A stretch of DNA of 64,000 nt from Rhodothermales bacterium (GTDB lineage Bacteria > Bacteroidota > Rhodothermia > Rhodothermales > Bin80), in the NCBI GenBank assembly GCA_951812585.1, contig OX638318.1, forward strand, positions 2,602,380-2,666,379. The letters are read 5' to 3'. Shown here in pieces: positions 1 through 8,227 of the stretch. Position 1 is the first letter of the stretch. Each line of letters starts with the position of its first letter. The translations under genes and the position numbers were made by a program. A model generated the notes under the pieces. The model did not search any database and was not told the DNA's origin. It was given only the letters and a program-made list of their open reading frames with translations.

Positions 1-551
1 CGGGCGCCGGGCATCCGGGTGTGTCTTCACTGGATGCCCTGGGCAATGTGGTGCCGTTTATTGGGGGCGAAGAAGACAAGATTGCCACGGAGCCTGGCAA
101 GATCCTGGGCATGCTGGCGGGCGGCCGCATTGAGCATGCGACGATGGCGATCAGCGCGCAGTGCAACCGCGTGCCTGTGCTGGAGGGGCATCTGGCATGC
201 GTTTCGGTCAAGCTGCGGCGCCGGACCCGCCTTGGGGAGGTGCGCAGCGCTTTTGCAGCGTTTGCGAGTCCGATCTCAGACTACAACCTGCCCAGCGCGC
301 CCCGTTCGCTGCTCCACATCTTTGACGAGGCGCACGCGCCCCAGCCCCGGCGCCATGTGTACCTGGAGGGCGGCATGGGCGTAGGCATTGGGCGTCTCAG
401 GGCGTGCGAGGTGCTGGACTACAAGTTCGTGGTGCTCGTCCACAACACGGTCCGCGGCGCGGCCGGGGGCGCGGTACTGAACGCGGAGCTTCTGGTCCGT
501 CAGGGCCTTCTGCTTCCACAACGCGAAGCTGCCCTGGTGGCAGCATCGTAG
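1..551 (+). CDS. asd: Aspartate-semialdehyde dehydrogenase, C-terminal part (5' end outside window)
   Basis: The reading frame enters from the left edge (frame beginning at base 3) and ends at TAG 549-551, giving about the last 183 residues. The product reduces aspartyl phosphate to aspartate semialdehyde, the branch point to lysine/DAP, threonine and methionine. The visible part contains the RVPVLEGH segment, which carries the catalytic histidine of the family, and a C-terminal GGMGVGIGRLR/VVLVHNTVRGAAGGA region. The pattern (GEEDKIATEPGKILG) fits the archaeal/fungal-like branch of the family rather than the E. coli type. The catalytic cysteine lies upstream of the window and cannot be checked. 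It appears to be the last gene of its unit, followed by tRNA-Gly. Confidence 0.9.
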   Translation, partial: GAGHPGVSSLDALGNVVPFIGGEEDKIATEPGKILGMLAGGRIEHATMAISAQCNRVPVLEGHLACVSVKLRRRTRLGEVRSAFAAFASPISDYNLPSAPRSLLHIFDEAHAPQPRRHVYLEGGMGVGIGRLRACEVLDYKFVVLVHNTVRGAAGGAVLNAELLVRQGLLLPQREAALVAAS

Positions 552-678
552 CGCGTCGGCCTGTTCTAGCAAGCAGCGAGAGGGTTTTTCTCCCGCAGGT
601 CCAGCCGGTCAGGTCCGGTACTGCCATAGCCCTCACGGGAACCTGCGCGCAGCCGCCCCGTTGCAAAGGCTCAGCGGC

Positions 679-751
679 GCGGGAATAGCTCAGTTGGTAG
701 AGCATCTGCTTGCCATGCAGAAGGTCGCGAGTTCGAGTCTCGTTTCCCGCT
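679..751 (+). tRNA. tRNA-Gly (anticodon GCC)
   Basis: A complete cloverleaf can be drawn. The acceptor stem is GCGGGAA (679-685) with TTCCCGC (744-750), discriminator T at 751. The anticodon stem TCTGC/GCAGA encloses the loop TTGCCAT, giving anticodon GCC at 712-714. The T arm contains GTTCGAGTC. The 3' CCA is not encoded, since the next bases are CTG, so it must be added by a nucleotidyltransferase. Confidence 0.96.
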
Positions 752-842
752 CTGACGCGGCCGCCTCAAAGTCTGTGGCGGATGCCACCTGTCCAGCCCG
801 TTGCGGTCAGCCGCAAGCGCGTCTCCTAACAAGGCCTGCCTG

Positions 843-1433
843 ATGCGAACCGGCCCGACGCGCCGTAGTAAGAACGGCATGCGGCTTGTGGTTCTTCTGC
901 TCCTTTTGCCCCTCTGCGAACGGGCCACGACGGTGCCGGTGATGGCCGACATGGAAGACGCAGACGCGCCGAACCAGGAGAGCTGGAATGTGCGCACCCA
1001 GGTGACGCAGACGCTGGTGGGTGAGACTGCAAGCCGCAAACGCCTGGAGCTGATCGCGGACTACGTGGCGTGGTATGAGACCGAGGAGTCCAGATACCAG
1101 CTCCTGAAGCAGATCATGCGCCCCGTAGTGGTCCATCTGTATGATGCGCAAGGGGATTCATCTGCAACGGTGCAGGCACGCGAAATCCGCTACTACAGCG
1201 CGGAAGACCGCTTTGAAGCCACCGGCCAGGTGGTCGTGCATACCCGGGATGATACCCGACTCACTACCGATGCGCTGGAGTGGCGGGAACGTGATCGCAC
1301 GCTTCGCACCGACCGGTTTGTGCGGATCATATCCTCCAAAGAGGATGTCCAGGGCTATGGACTCGTAGCCGGAGAGGATCTCCAGACGTACCAGCTTGGC
1401 CGGTTTACCGCCCGCGTCGTTGTCGAAGAGTGA
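843..1433 (+). CDS. lptC: LptC-like LPS export protein (196 aa)
   Basis: Likely the LptC component of lipopolysaccharide export, a membrane-anchored periplasmic protein that passes LPS from the inner-membrane LptBFG complex to LptA. It has a basic N-terminus, a hydrophobic segment VVLLLLLPLC and then a beta-rich domain with VQAREIRYYSAEDRFEATGQ, the typical 'element that changes free acid to coupled structure' repeat of LptC/OstA proteins. ATG 843 is chosen because AAGG lies 8 nt upstream; ATG 879 and TTG 801 are alternatives. Its TGA overlaps the GTG of the next gene by 4 nt, and lptB follows that gene, so the three form a tight operon. Sequence divergence makes the exact family name somewhat less sure than the role. 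Confidence 0.75.
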   Translation: MRTGPTRRSKNGMRLVVLLLLLPLCERATTVPVMADMEDADAPNQESWNVRTQVTQTLVGETASRKRLELIADYVAWYETEESRYQLLKQIMRPVVVHLYDAQGDSSATVQAREIRYYSAEDRFEATGQVVVHTRDDTRLTTDALEWRERDRTLRTDRFVRIISSKEDVQGYGLVAGEDLQTYQLGRFTARVVVEE

Positions 1434-2944
1434 AAAGGCTGCCTCCGCTGCTCGGGCTCTCGCTGCCTCCGCTGCTCGGGCTCTCGCTGACTTTCCTGCT
1501 CCTCAGTTCAGCATTGCACGCACCAGGCGCGCCGCGCGGCCGCCCTGATTGGGCACCTGCGGATACCGACACGGTGCAGCAGAAGATCGCCGTGGTGGGC
1601 GGAGATTCCTTGTCCGGCTATACGGAAGGCGGAGCGACGGTGCAGCTGTTTATCGGCAACGTATCGGGCGTGCAGGACAGCACGGAGCTGTTCGCGAACT
1701 GGGCTAAACGCAATGTGGACGCAGCAAGTCTGCTTTTGGTCGGCGATGTGGTGTTGGTGGATCAAGGCGACACGCTGCGGGCCGATACCGTGCACTACAG
1801 CGAATCGCAGAAAGAGGGGCAGGCCGCCGGCCATGTGCAGCTGACCGACGGCGAAGTGGTCGCACATGCACCCGAGGGCACCTATTTCGTGGATGACAAG
1901 CGTGCCGTTTTTGCTCGGGGCGTGAAGCTGATCGACAGCACTAGCACGGTGACTGGGCGCTGGGGCGAGTACTGGACTGGTGAAAAGCGGGCCGAGTTAG
2001 GGGGACAGGTGCGCCTTGTGGGAGAGGAAGCGGTGGTCGAGTCCGATTCCCTGACACACCTGCGCAGCGAGGAGATTGCGCTCGCCCGCGGCAACGTGGC
2101 AATCGAGCGATCCGCGCAGGAAGACGGCACTGAAATAAGCACCTTTCTGTTTGGCGACTGGGCGCACATGGATGAAGGGGCGGGCCGAAGCAGGCTGCGG
2201 GGTCGCCCCCATATGATCCAGCTGCGGCGGGATACTTCAGGTGTCGATACGCTGGCCATGCAGGCGGATGCCCTGATGGCCCTGGATACGGACACGATGC
2301 GAGAGCTGGCCGCTTCGGGACAGGTGCGGTTCTGGAGTGCGGATCTGCAGGCGATGGCCGACTCGCTGGCATATGAGGAGCGCGAGGCTGCTGATTCAGC
2401 ATCCGCCAGTGGTGATTCCACGATGCACACGCTAGCCACGATCCGACTCTTTGGCTCGCCCCTCGTGTGGGTAGAAGGGGCGCAGATTTCAGGTGATTCC
2501 ATGCGCGCGGTGCTGCTCGATGACGAGGTGGACTCGCTCTTCGTATGGGGAGACGCCTTCGTGGCGCAGGAGGACACGGTGCTCGGTCGTACCAACCAGG
2601 CGCGCGGGCGCTCGCTGGTGGCATGGTTCGAGGCAGAAGACCGGCGCACTTTCCGCGTGGGTCCCAATGCGGAAATCGTATACTTTCGGCGCGACGAGGA
2701 AGATGCGCCCGATGGCGCGCTTCAGGTATCGGGCGACGAGGCGGTGCTTGAAATGGTGGGCGACGAGTCGCAGCAGCTCTTCTTTGTTGGCGAATACCAG
2801 GGTACGTACTTCCCGGAAAGTGTACTGGAGATGCCGCTGGAGCTCAGCGGCTTTCGCTGGGAACCGGCACGCAGGCCCACCCTGCGGGAATTCACGGCAG
2901 ATCCACGCTACTCGGCCTGGCTGCAGCGCAAGATGGGATCATGA
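1430..2944 (+). CDS. OstA/LptA-like LPS transport protein (504 aa)
   Basis: Periplasmic beta-jellyroll protein of the OstA/LptA superfamily, expected to bridge LPS across the periplasm. Many repeats of the type 'D.L.AD.v.Y.e....a.G.V.l.d' are visible (for example [14 protein letters not shown] and [18 protein letters not shown]). It is much longer than E. coli LptA (about 185 aa) and resembles the long OstA-like proteins of Bacteroidota, so it may combine several OstA units. It begins with GTG overlapping the lptC stop and ends in an ATGA overlap with lptB. The signal peptide contains an exact duplication of LPPLLGLS caused by a 24-bp tandem repeat. No LptD barrel domain is seen. Confidence 0.8.
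   Translation: MKRLPPLLGLSLPPLLGLSLTFLLLSSALHAPGAPRGRPDWAPADTDTVQQKIAVVGGDSLSGYTEGGATVQLFIGNVSGVQDSTELFANWAKRNVDAASLLLVGDVVLVDQGDTLRADTVHYSESQKEGQAAGHVQLTDGEVVAHAPEGTYFVDDKRAVFARGVKLIDSTSTVTGRWGEYWTGEKRAELGGQVRLVGEEAVVESDSLTHLRSEEIALARGNVAIERSAQEDGTEISTFLFGDWAHMDEGAGRSRLRGRPHMIQLRRDTSGVDTLAMQADALMALDTDTMRELAASGQVRFWSADLQAMADSLAYEEREAADSASASGDSTMHTLATIRLFGSPLVWVEGAQISGDSMRAVLLDDEVDSLFVWGDAFVAQEDTVLGRTNQARGRSLVAWFEAEDRRTFRVGPNAEIVYFRRDEEDAPDGALQVSGDEAVLEMVGDESQQLFFVGEYQGTYFPESVLEMPLELSGFRWEPARRPTLREFTADPRYSAWLQRKMGS
1439..1486 (+). repeat. 24-bp perfect tandem duplication in the signal sequence of the OstA-like gene
   Basis: Two identical 24-bp units, 1439-1462 and 1463-1486, encode LPPLLGLS twice. 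The duplication is in frame and lengthens the hydrophobic core of the signal peptide by eight residues. Confidence 0.95.
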
Positions 2945-3690
2945 CTGAGCAGGCACCCACGACACTGCGCGTAGAAGGGCTGACGAAGCACTTCCGTCGT
3001 CGACTCGTTGTTGACGACGTCAGCATGAAGGTGGAATGCGGCGAGATTGTCGGCCTTCTCGGCCCCAATGGGGCGGGCAAGTCCACCTCCTTTCACATGA
3101 TCGTAGGGATGGAGCGGCCTGAAGCGGGTCGTATCTACCTGGGTGACGAAGACATCACGATGCTGCCCATGTACAAGCGGGCCCGGCGCGGCATCGGCTA
3201 CCTGGCGCAGGAGTCGTCCGTGTTCAAACACCTTACGGTGGAGCAGAATCTCCATGCCGTGCTGGAATTTCAGCCCATCAGCCGCACGGAACGGACGGCG
3301 CGCGTGGAATCCCTGCTGGAGCAATTCGGCCTCAACACGGTTCGGCTTTCCAAAGGCTACATGCTTTCGGGCGGCGAGCGCCGGCGCACTGAGATAGCGC
3401 GCGCGCTCGCGCTGCGTCCGCGGTTCTTTCTGCTGGATGAGCCGTTCGCGGGCGTGGATCCCATCACCGTGGAATACATCCAGGAAATTGTGGCCAGCTT
3501 CCGGCACCAGAACATCGGCGTGCTCATCACAGACCACAATGTGCACGAAACACTTGCCATCACCGACCGTGCCTATCTGCTCTTTGATGGCAAGATTCAC
3601 CAGCAGGGCACATCGGAGGCGCTGGCGAGCGATCCCGATGTACGGGCGCGATATCTGGGCGAGCGGTTTACGCTGGAGCGCTACGCATAA
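2941..3690 (+). CDS. lptB: LPS export ABC transporter ATP-binding protein LptB (249 aa)
   Basis: Cytoplasmic ATPase that powers LPS extraction from the inner membrane by LptFG. Walker [10 protein letters not shown] is at residues 41-49, the signature [15 protein letters not shown] is near residue 142, and the Walker [13 protein letters not shown] follows. The LptB-specific features are clear: the [13 protein letters not shown]...P..G.I start, and the D-H switch (LITDHNV). Length is usual for LptB. The ATG overlaps the stop of the OstA-like gene (ATGA), completing lptC-ostA-lptB. LptF/LptG are not in the window. Confidence 0.95.
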   Translation: MTEQAPTTLRVEGLTKHFRRRLVVDDVSMKVECGEIVGLLGPNGAGKSTSFHMIVGMERPEAGRIYLGDEDITMLPMYKRARRGIGYLAQESSVFKHLTVEQNLHAVLEFQPISRTERTARVESLLEQFGLNTVRLSKGYMLSGGERRRTEIARALALRPRFFLLDEPFAGVDPITVEYIQEIVASFRHQNIGVLITDHNVHETLAITDRAYLLFDGKIHQQGTSEALASDPDVRARYLGERFTLERYA

Positions 3691-3748
3691 TGGACGTTGA
3701 ACGTAGTGGGGTAGCAGCGGGTTAAAGGCAGTCCAACGCTTAAGTGTT

Positions 3749-4780
3749 ATGGTTGTCATCATGGAAATGGGGGCCACGGAGCCCCAGATTGAAGCGGTCA
3801 TTGAAAACCTCAATGCCCGCGGGTTCGATGTGCACCGTTCCAGCGGCGTCAATCAGACGGTGCTGGGTGCCATCGGCGTGAAACCGGAATTCGACCCGCG
3901 CATCATCCGCGTCTTGGATGGCGTGGCTGACGTACAACGCGTAACCGAGGCATACAAGTTTGCGAGCCGCAGCTGGAAGAAGGAGCCGAGCGTGTACGAT
4001 ATCAATGGCATCGCGGTCGGGGGCAACGAGTTCATACTGATGGCCGGGCCCTGCTCCGTCGAAAACGAGGAGCAGATCTACGCCACGGCAGCCCATGTCG
4101 CAGCGCACGGGGCCTCATTCCTGAGGGGCGGGGCCTTCAAGCCGCGTACGTCCCCGTATTCGTTTCAGGGCCTTGGAGAGGAAGGTTTGAAACTCCTGCG
4201 TGCCGCCGCGGACCGGCACGGTCTCAACGTGATTACCGAAGTCACGGAAGTGGGCCGGGTGGACCTGGTGCATCAGTACACCGATATATTTCAGGTTGGC
4301 GCGCGCAACATGCAGAACTTCGACCTGCTCAAGGAGCTGGGGCGCAGCGACAAGCCGGTGTTTCTCAAGCGAGGGCTTTCGGCCACCATCAACGAATGGC
4401 TCATGGCAGCGGAGTACGTCTTGAGCCAGGGCAATTTGCGCGTTATCTTGTGCGAGCGCGGCATCCGCACCTTCGAAACGGCTACGCGCAACACGTTTGA
4501 CCTATCGGCAGTGCCGGTGGTCAAGAAGAAGAGCCACCTGCCCATATTTGCGGATCCTAGTCATGCGACAGGCATACGCGACAAGGTGATTCCGATGGCA
4601 CGCGCCGCGGTGGCCGCCGGCGCGGATGGCATCATCGTGGAGGTGCATCCTGAACCGGACGCAGCTTTGAGCGATGGGCCGCAGTCGCTCTTCTTTGATC
4701 AGTTTGAAAAGCTTGCGCGACAGATCCACGACATTGCTGGAGCCATTGGGCGCACCATGAAACAGCCAACCTACGCCTAA
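3749..4780 (+). CDS. aroF: 3-deoxy-7-phosphoheptulonate synthase, class I with ferredoxin-like N-terminal domain (343 aa)
   Basis: First enzyme of the shikimate pathway: condenses phosphoenolpyruvate with erythrose 4-phosphate to DAHP. Residues 1 to about 70 form the ferredoxin-like regulatory domain of the Thermotoga-type enzymes. The barrel follows with GPCSVENEEQ, GGAFKPRTSPYSFQG, CERGIRTFE, DPSHATG and VEVHPEPDAALSDGPQSL, which hold the metal and phosphate ligands. The N-terminal domain normally senses tyrosine or phenylalanine. A second DAHP synthase of the unrelated class II lies at 21021-22367. Confidence 0.95.
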   Translation: MVVIMEMGATEPQIEAVIENLNARGFDVHRSSGVNQTVLGAIGVKPEFDPRIIRVLDGVADVQRVTEAYKFASRSWKKEPSVYDINGIAVGGNEFILMAGPCSVENEEQIYATAAHVAAHGASFLRGGAFKPRTSPYSFQGLGEEGLKLLRAAADRHGLNVITEVTEVGRVDLVHQYTDIFQVGARNMQNFDLLKELGRSDKPVFLKRGLSATINEWLMAAEYVLSQGNLRVILCERGIRTFETATRNTFDLSAVPVVKKKSHLPIFADPSHATGIRDKVIPMARAAVAAGADGIIVEVHPEPDAALSDGPQSLFFDQFEKLARQIHDIAGAIGRTMKQPTYA

Positions 4781-4785
4781 GGACC

Positions 4786-5196
4786 ATGCGGATTTACCCT
4801 GTGGGTATTACCCTCTTGTGTACGCTGCTGCTGTATGGGTGCGCGTCATCGGGTGGCAGCCAATCCCCGAACAAGAGCGGCACCATCACGCAGGCAGAGA
4901 TTGAAGCCACCGGGCTGGTGTTTTCCTCGGCCCATGATGTGGTGCGGCAACTGCGGCCGCGGTGGCTGATCAAGCGCGGTATCTCCACATTCGTGCCCAC
5001 CGGTGTTTCCGATACGCTGCTCGACTTCATTGCCGTATATATAGACAATACGCTGATGGGTGATCCCGAGACGCTGTATAATGTGTCTCCGCTGCTCATC
5101 CGAGATATACGGTTTTTGGACACGGCGCAGGCGCAGCGTTTGGGATCGCGGAGCCACATTCACGGGGCCATCGTGGTCAGGACCCGGGCCCGATAA
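4786..5196 (+). CDS. Small lipoprotein with TonB-receptor plug-like segment (136 aa)
   Basis: Hypothetical envelope lipoprotein. The N-terminus [19 protein letters not shown] is a lipoprotein signal peptide with cysteine 19 as the lipidation site. The rest reads like a stand-alone plug module: [11 protein letters not shown], then VAVYID-like '[17 protein letters not shown]', then '[22 protein letters not shown]...[10 protein letters not shown]'. This pattern resembles the part of TonB-dependent receptor plugs that ends in G-x-I-x-V-T-T, without any barrel. It starts 5 nt after the DAHP synthase stop and ends 11 nt before prfA, so it is likely cotranscribed with both. Function unknown; the domain assignment is by eye. 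Confidence 0.7.
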   Translation: MRIYPVGITLLCTLLLYGCASSGGSQSPNKSGTITQAEIEATGLVFSSAHDVVRQLRPRWLIKRGISTFVPTGVSDTLLDFIAVYIDNTLMGDPETLYNVSPLLIRDIRFLDTAQAQRLGSRSHIHGAIVVRTRAR

Positions 5197-5207
5197 GCTC
5201 GCGCATC

Positions 5208-6284
5208 ATGCTGGATGTTGAGAAGCTGAGGGAGGTGCAGCGTCGCTTGGATGAGGTGTCTGCGCTCATTCAGAAGCCGGCGGTGGCAGCCGACCCCAAA
5301 CAGATGGCGCGGCTGGGCCCGGAGCACCGCGAGCTCAGTGAGGTGCAGGGGCTCATTGCGGCCTACGAGGGCATGCTCAGCGAGATCGGCGATTTGCGGT
5401 CCATCATAGAGGAGGAAACGGACGACGAGTTCGTCCGGTACGCGAAGCAGGAGCTTGAGCAGCTGAATAATGCGCTCTCGAACGCGGAGCAGGAGCTGCG
5501 CGTTCGACTTATTCCCAAGAGTCCAGAAGATGCGAAAGACGCCATCGTTGAGATCAGGGCCGGGACCGGAGGCGAGGAGGCGGCACTGTTTGCTGCAGAT
5601 CTCTTTCGACTCTATGACCGATTTGCGGCCGACAAGGGGTGGCGGCTCAACGTCATGAACACCTCGGCAAGCAGTGCGGGAGGGTTCAAGGAGATTGTGT
5701 TCGGGGTCAGCGGGCAGGATGTGTACGGCTCCTTGAAGTACGAAAACGGCGTGCACCGCGTTCAGCGCGTTCCAGAAACAGAATCCAGCGGGCGCCTGCA
5801 CACCTCGGCCGCCTCGGTGGCTGTGCTGCCGGAGGCCGAAGAAGTAGAGATCTCGCTTGCGCCGCAAGAGCTCAAGATCGACGTTTACCGGTCTAGCGGC
5901 CCGGGCGGCCAGAGTGTTAACACGACCGACTCCGCGGTGCGCATCACGCATCTTCCTTCAGGCCTCGTGGTGACATGCCAGGACGAAAAGAGCCAGCACA
6001 AGAACAAGGCCAAGGCTCTGCGCGTGCTGCGCTCCAGGCTCTATGAGCGCAAGCTCCACGAGGCGAACGCCGAGCGGGATGAGGTGCGCCGCTCAGCGGT
6101 AAGCACCGGGGACCGATCCGCCAAGATCAGGACCTACAACTTTCCGCAAGATCGCGTGACCGATCATCGCCTGGATAGCGAATTCAAGAACTATCCGCTC
6201 CGCAAGGTCATCAACGGCGATCTGGATGCGCTTATAGACGCTCTGAGAACGCTGGACAACACGGAGCGCTTGGCCAATCTGTAA
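5208..6284 (+). CDS. prfA: Peptide chain release factor 1 (358 aa)
   Basis: Recognises UAA and UAG stop codons and triggers peptidyl-tRNA hydrolysis. The GGQ loop is present as [20 protein letters not shown], and the stop-codon reading tripeptide region follows [17 protein letters not shown], with PET at the PxT position. Length matches RF1 (about 355-360 aa). There is no frameshift signal, in contrast to prfB at the other end of the window. ATG 5208 gives the typical N-terminus [13 protein letters not shown]. Confidence 0.97.
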   Translation: MLDVEKLREVQRRLDEVSALIQKPAVAADPKQMARLGPEHRELSEVQGLIAAYEGMLSEIGDLRSIIEEETDDEFVRYAKQELEQLNNALSNAEQELRVRLIPKSPEDAKDAIVEIRAGTGGEEAALFAADLFRLYDRFAADKGWRLNVMNTSASSAGGFKEIVFGVSGQDVYGSLKYENGVHRVQRVPETESSGRLHTSAASVAVLPEAEEVEISLAPQELKIDVYRSSGPGGQSVNTTDSAVRITHLPSGLVVTCQDEKSQHKNKAKALRVLRSRLYERKLHEANAERDEVRRSAVSTGDRSAKIRTYNFPQDRVTDHRLDSEFKNYPLRKVINGDLDALIDALRTLDNTERLANL

Positions 6285-6339
6285 TCGGTTCAACGGCATT
6301 TCACGCAAGCGCGGCGGATCCAAGCAACCGTGTCGGGAG

Positions 6340-6345
6340 TACAAT
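6340..6345 (+). promoter_or_regulatory. Possible -10-like element upstream of the S6-S18 gene
   Basis: TACAAT lies 58 nt upstream of the chosen start in the 118-nt gap after prfA. No convincing -35 partner is seen. A palindromic CTCCCGGGAG (about 6359-6369) sits downstream and could fold in the leader. Weak evidence only. Confidence 0.2.
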
Positions 6346-6402
6346 GTGTGTAAACCCTGCTCCCGGGAGGGGGCATGACCCGTCAGTCATTCCACAGGGA
6401 TC

Positions 6403-6975
6403 ATGATGAGAGCAGTACGACGGATGTACGAGCTTACGTACATCCTGACCTCGGTGCTTTCGGCCGACCAGATTGCCGAGGTTGTGAGCAAGATCACAGC
6501 GGCAGTAGAAAACGCCGGCGGTACCATCAAGCAGGTAGACCAACTAGGCATGCAGCGCCTGGCCTACCCGGTAGCCAAGAAGCGTAATGGCTTCTACGTC
6601 AACATGTATTTCAAAGGGCCGGGCACGATGGTAGCACGGCTTGAGCGTTTACTCACCATCGACGACCATGTGCTTCGATATTTGACCCTGGCCATGGACA
6701 AGAAGATGATTGCCGCGTATGAAGCGAAGCGGCGTCGCGAGGCCGAAGCGGACCAGGAAGGGGCGGTCCCGATTGCGGTGCCCCCCATGCAGGGTCCGCG
6801 CTACATAGACTACAAGGAAACCGAATTCCTGCGGCGCTTCATGAACGAACAAGGTAAGATGCTTCCCAGGCGGGTGACCGATGTGTCCGCCAAGCGGCAG
6901 CGCGCCATCTCGCGCGCCATCAAGCGTGCCAGGCACCTGGCGCTTTTGCCATTTGTGGCAGACTATGTCCGATAA
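6403..6975 (+). CDS. rpsF-rpsR: Fused ribosomal proteins bS6-bS18 (190 aa)
   Basis: One uninterrupted frame encodes both platform proteins of the 30S subunit. Residues about 8-105 are bS6 ([55 protein letters not shown]). A charged linker ([19 protein letters not shown]) leads into bS18 from about residue 118: [58 protein letters not shown]. No stop, start or ribosome-binding site separates the two parts, so the gene makes one polypeptide. S6 and S18 are direct neighbours that form a heterodimer in normal ribosomes. ATG 6403 is used; ATG 6424 (MYELTYIL) is an alternative. rplI follows 41 nt later, in the usual rpsF-rpsR-rplI order. Confidence 0.93.
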   Translation: MMRAVRRMYELTYILTSVLSADQIAEVVSKITAAVENAGGTIKQVDQLGMQRLAYPVAKKRNGFYVNMYFKGPGTMVARLERLLTIDDHVLRYLTLAMDKKMIAAYEAKRRREAEADQEGAVPIAVPPMQGPRYIDYKETEFLRRFMNEQGKMLPRRVTDVSAKRQRAISRAIKRARHLALLPFVADYVR

Positions 6976-7016
6976 GCCAGTGGTTGGCTACGGCTAAAAC
7001 CTTGTTTCGTGAGACG

Positions 7017-7475
7017 ATGAACGTTATTCTACTCAGGAAAGTGAACAACCTCGGCGAGGAGGGCGATATTGTAACGGTCAAGCCTGGATACGGGCGCAAC
7101 TACCTTTTTCCGCAGGGTCTCGCACGCATGGCGACGCCGGGCGCGATTCGTGCGCGCCAGGATGAGATGCAGCAGCAGGTCCGCAAGCGCGCCCAGGAAA
7201 CCAGTAACGCGGAGCACCTGCGCGAGGAGTTGGAGAAGATAGTCGTAAAGGTGGAAGCCAAGGTTGGCGAGCAAGACCGCATCTTCGGCACCGTCACGCC
7301 GCAGCAGGTTGCCTTGGGTCTCGCAGTCCAGGGTTTCAACATCAATCGACGCAACATCAGCTTCGCCGAGGATATCCGGTCTCTGGGCATCTATTCGGCC
7401 ACCATCAAGATTGCAGCCGGAATCCAGGGCACCGTCAAGGTGCAAGTGATGCCGGAGGGCACCTCGGGCCTGTAG
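7017..7475 (+). CDS. rplI: 50S ribosomal protein bL9 (152 aa)
   Basis: Binds 23S rRNA near the L1 stalk and helps keep the reading frame. The N-terminal domain has MNVILLRKVNNLGEEGDIV and the conserved GYGRNYLFPQGLA, followed by the long central helix (residues about 40-80) and the C-terminal domain with IFGTVTPQQVA. The start at ATG 7017 fits the conserved MxVILL beginning; an in-frame TTG at 6984 would add 11 residues not seen in the family. Downstream partner of the S6-S18 gene. Confidence 0.96.
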   Translation: MNVILLRKVNNLGEEGDIVTVKPGYGRNYLFPQGLARMATPGAIRARQDEMQQQVRKRAQETSNAEHLREELEKIVVKVEAKVGEQDRIFGTVTPQQVALGLAVQGFNINRRNISFAEDIRSLGIYSATIKIAAGIQGTVKVQVMPEGTSGL

Positions 7476-7495
7476 ACACTTGCCTTGCGCCACTG

Positions 7496-8083
7496 ATGCT
7501 TGCCCTGCGCCTTTTTTTGCTATTTGCGCTGCTTTCCTGCCTGTCTGATGCGCGCGCGCATCAGGGCAGCAATGCGGTGGATGTTGTCCCGTGGCATGTT
7601 CGAGTGGAGCCGGCGCAGGTTCCTCCAGGGGGTGTGGCCCGCCTGGTGTACCAGGCCAGGCTCGACACATCGGAAGCGGGTCTCTGGAAGATGTATGCAC
7701 TCGGGTCTCCACGTCCCAGCCGTGCTGTTCGCATTGTCCTGACCGACTTGCCCCAAGGCGTGGTGCAGAGCGCGCCGCACGCGCAGTGGGGCGAGCAGCG
7801 CGGATATGACCGCTGGTTTGATACTACGGTGGTATATTTTGAGCGGCAGGCACTTCTGTGGACTGAGCTGCAGGTCGGGGCGGAAGTAGCCGACGGTGCG
7901 CACCAGATTCGCGGTGCAGTTCATTTCATGGTGTGCAACGAACGCATCTGCCTTCCTCCGGCGACGTGGCCATTTGCATTAGAGCTACAGGTCAGCCGCG
8001 ATGCCCGGGTCCTGTTGCCTGCGACGCCCCCAGTCTACGATGCGACCTTGATGCGGCAGGTGCCTGCGCCGCTTGAGCGCTGA
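7496..8083 (+). CDS. Periplasmic DsbD N-terminal (alpha) domain-like protein (195 aa)
   Basis: Secreted protein resembling the immunoglobulin-like alpha domain of DsbD, which relays electrons to periplasmic thiol oxidoreductases. The signal peptide MLALRLFLLFALLSCLSDARA is followed by the domain, and the redox pair appears in the motif FMVCNERICLPP, two cysteines separated by five residues, as in DsbD-alpha. The membrane (beta) and thioredoxin (gamma) domains are absent, so it must work with a separate partner or serve another thiol role. It starts 20 nt after rplI. A GC-rich hairpin follows its stop. Confidence 0.8.
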   Translation: MLALRLFLLFALLSCLSDARAHQGSNAVDVVPWHVRVEPAQVPPGGVARLVYQARLDTSEAGLWKMYALGSPRPSRAVRIVLTDLPQGVVQSAPHAQWGEQRGYDRWFDTTVVYFERQALLWTELQVGAEVADGAHQIRGAVHFMVCNERICLPPATWPFALELQVSRDARVLLPATPPVYDATLMRQVPAPLER

Positions 8084-8088
8084 TTGAC

Positions 8089-8108
8089 CCCCAGCACGGG
8101 TGCCGGGG
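8089..8108 (+). terminator. Hairpin after the DsbD-alpha-like gene
   Basis: CCCC (8089-8092) pairs with GGGG (8105-8108), and GCA (8094-8096) with TGC (8101-8103), with one A-C mismatch and a 4-nt loop. It begins 6 nt after the stop codon. No T-run follows, so termination is only a suggestion. Confidence 0.4.
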
Positions 8109-8227
8109 AGTCGTATGGTGGCAGCAGCTTAAAAGAATAGAGCGCTGACCGGCCCTGCTAGCAGCCCATGGGGGACAGTGCCAAGGGCTGCCCACAACCT
8201 AAACGATCCATAATTGCACTATACCGC

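Noticed and set aside
1882-2667. Large minus-strand open frames opposite the OstA-like gene
   Set aside because: Serine- and arginine-rich shadow frames typical for GC-rich genes; the plus strand encodes the recognised protein.
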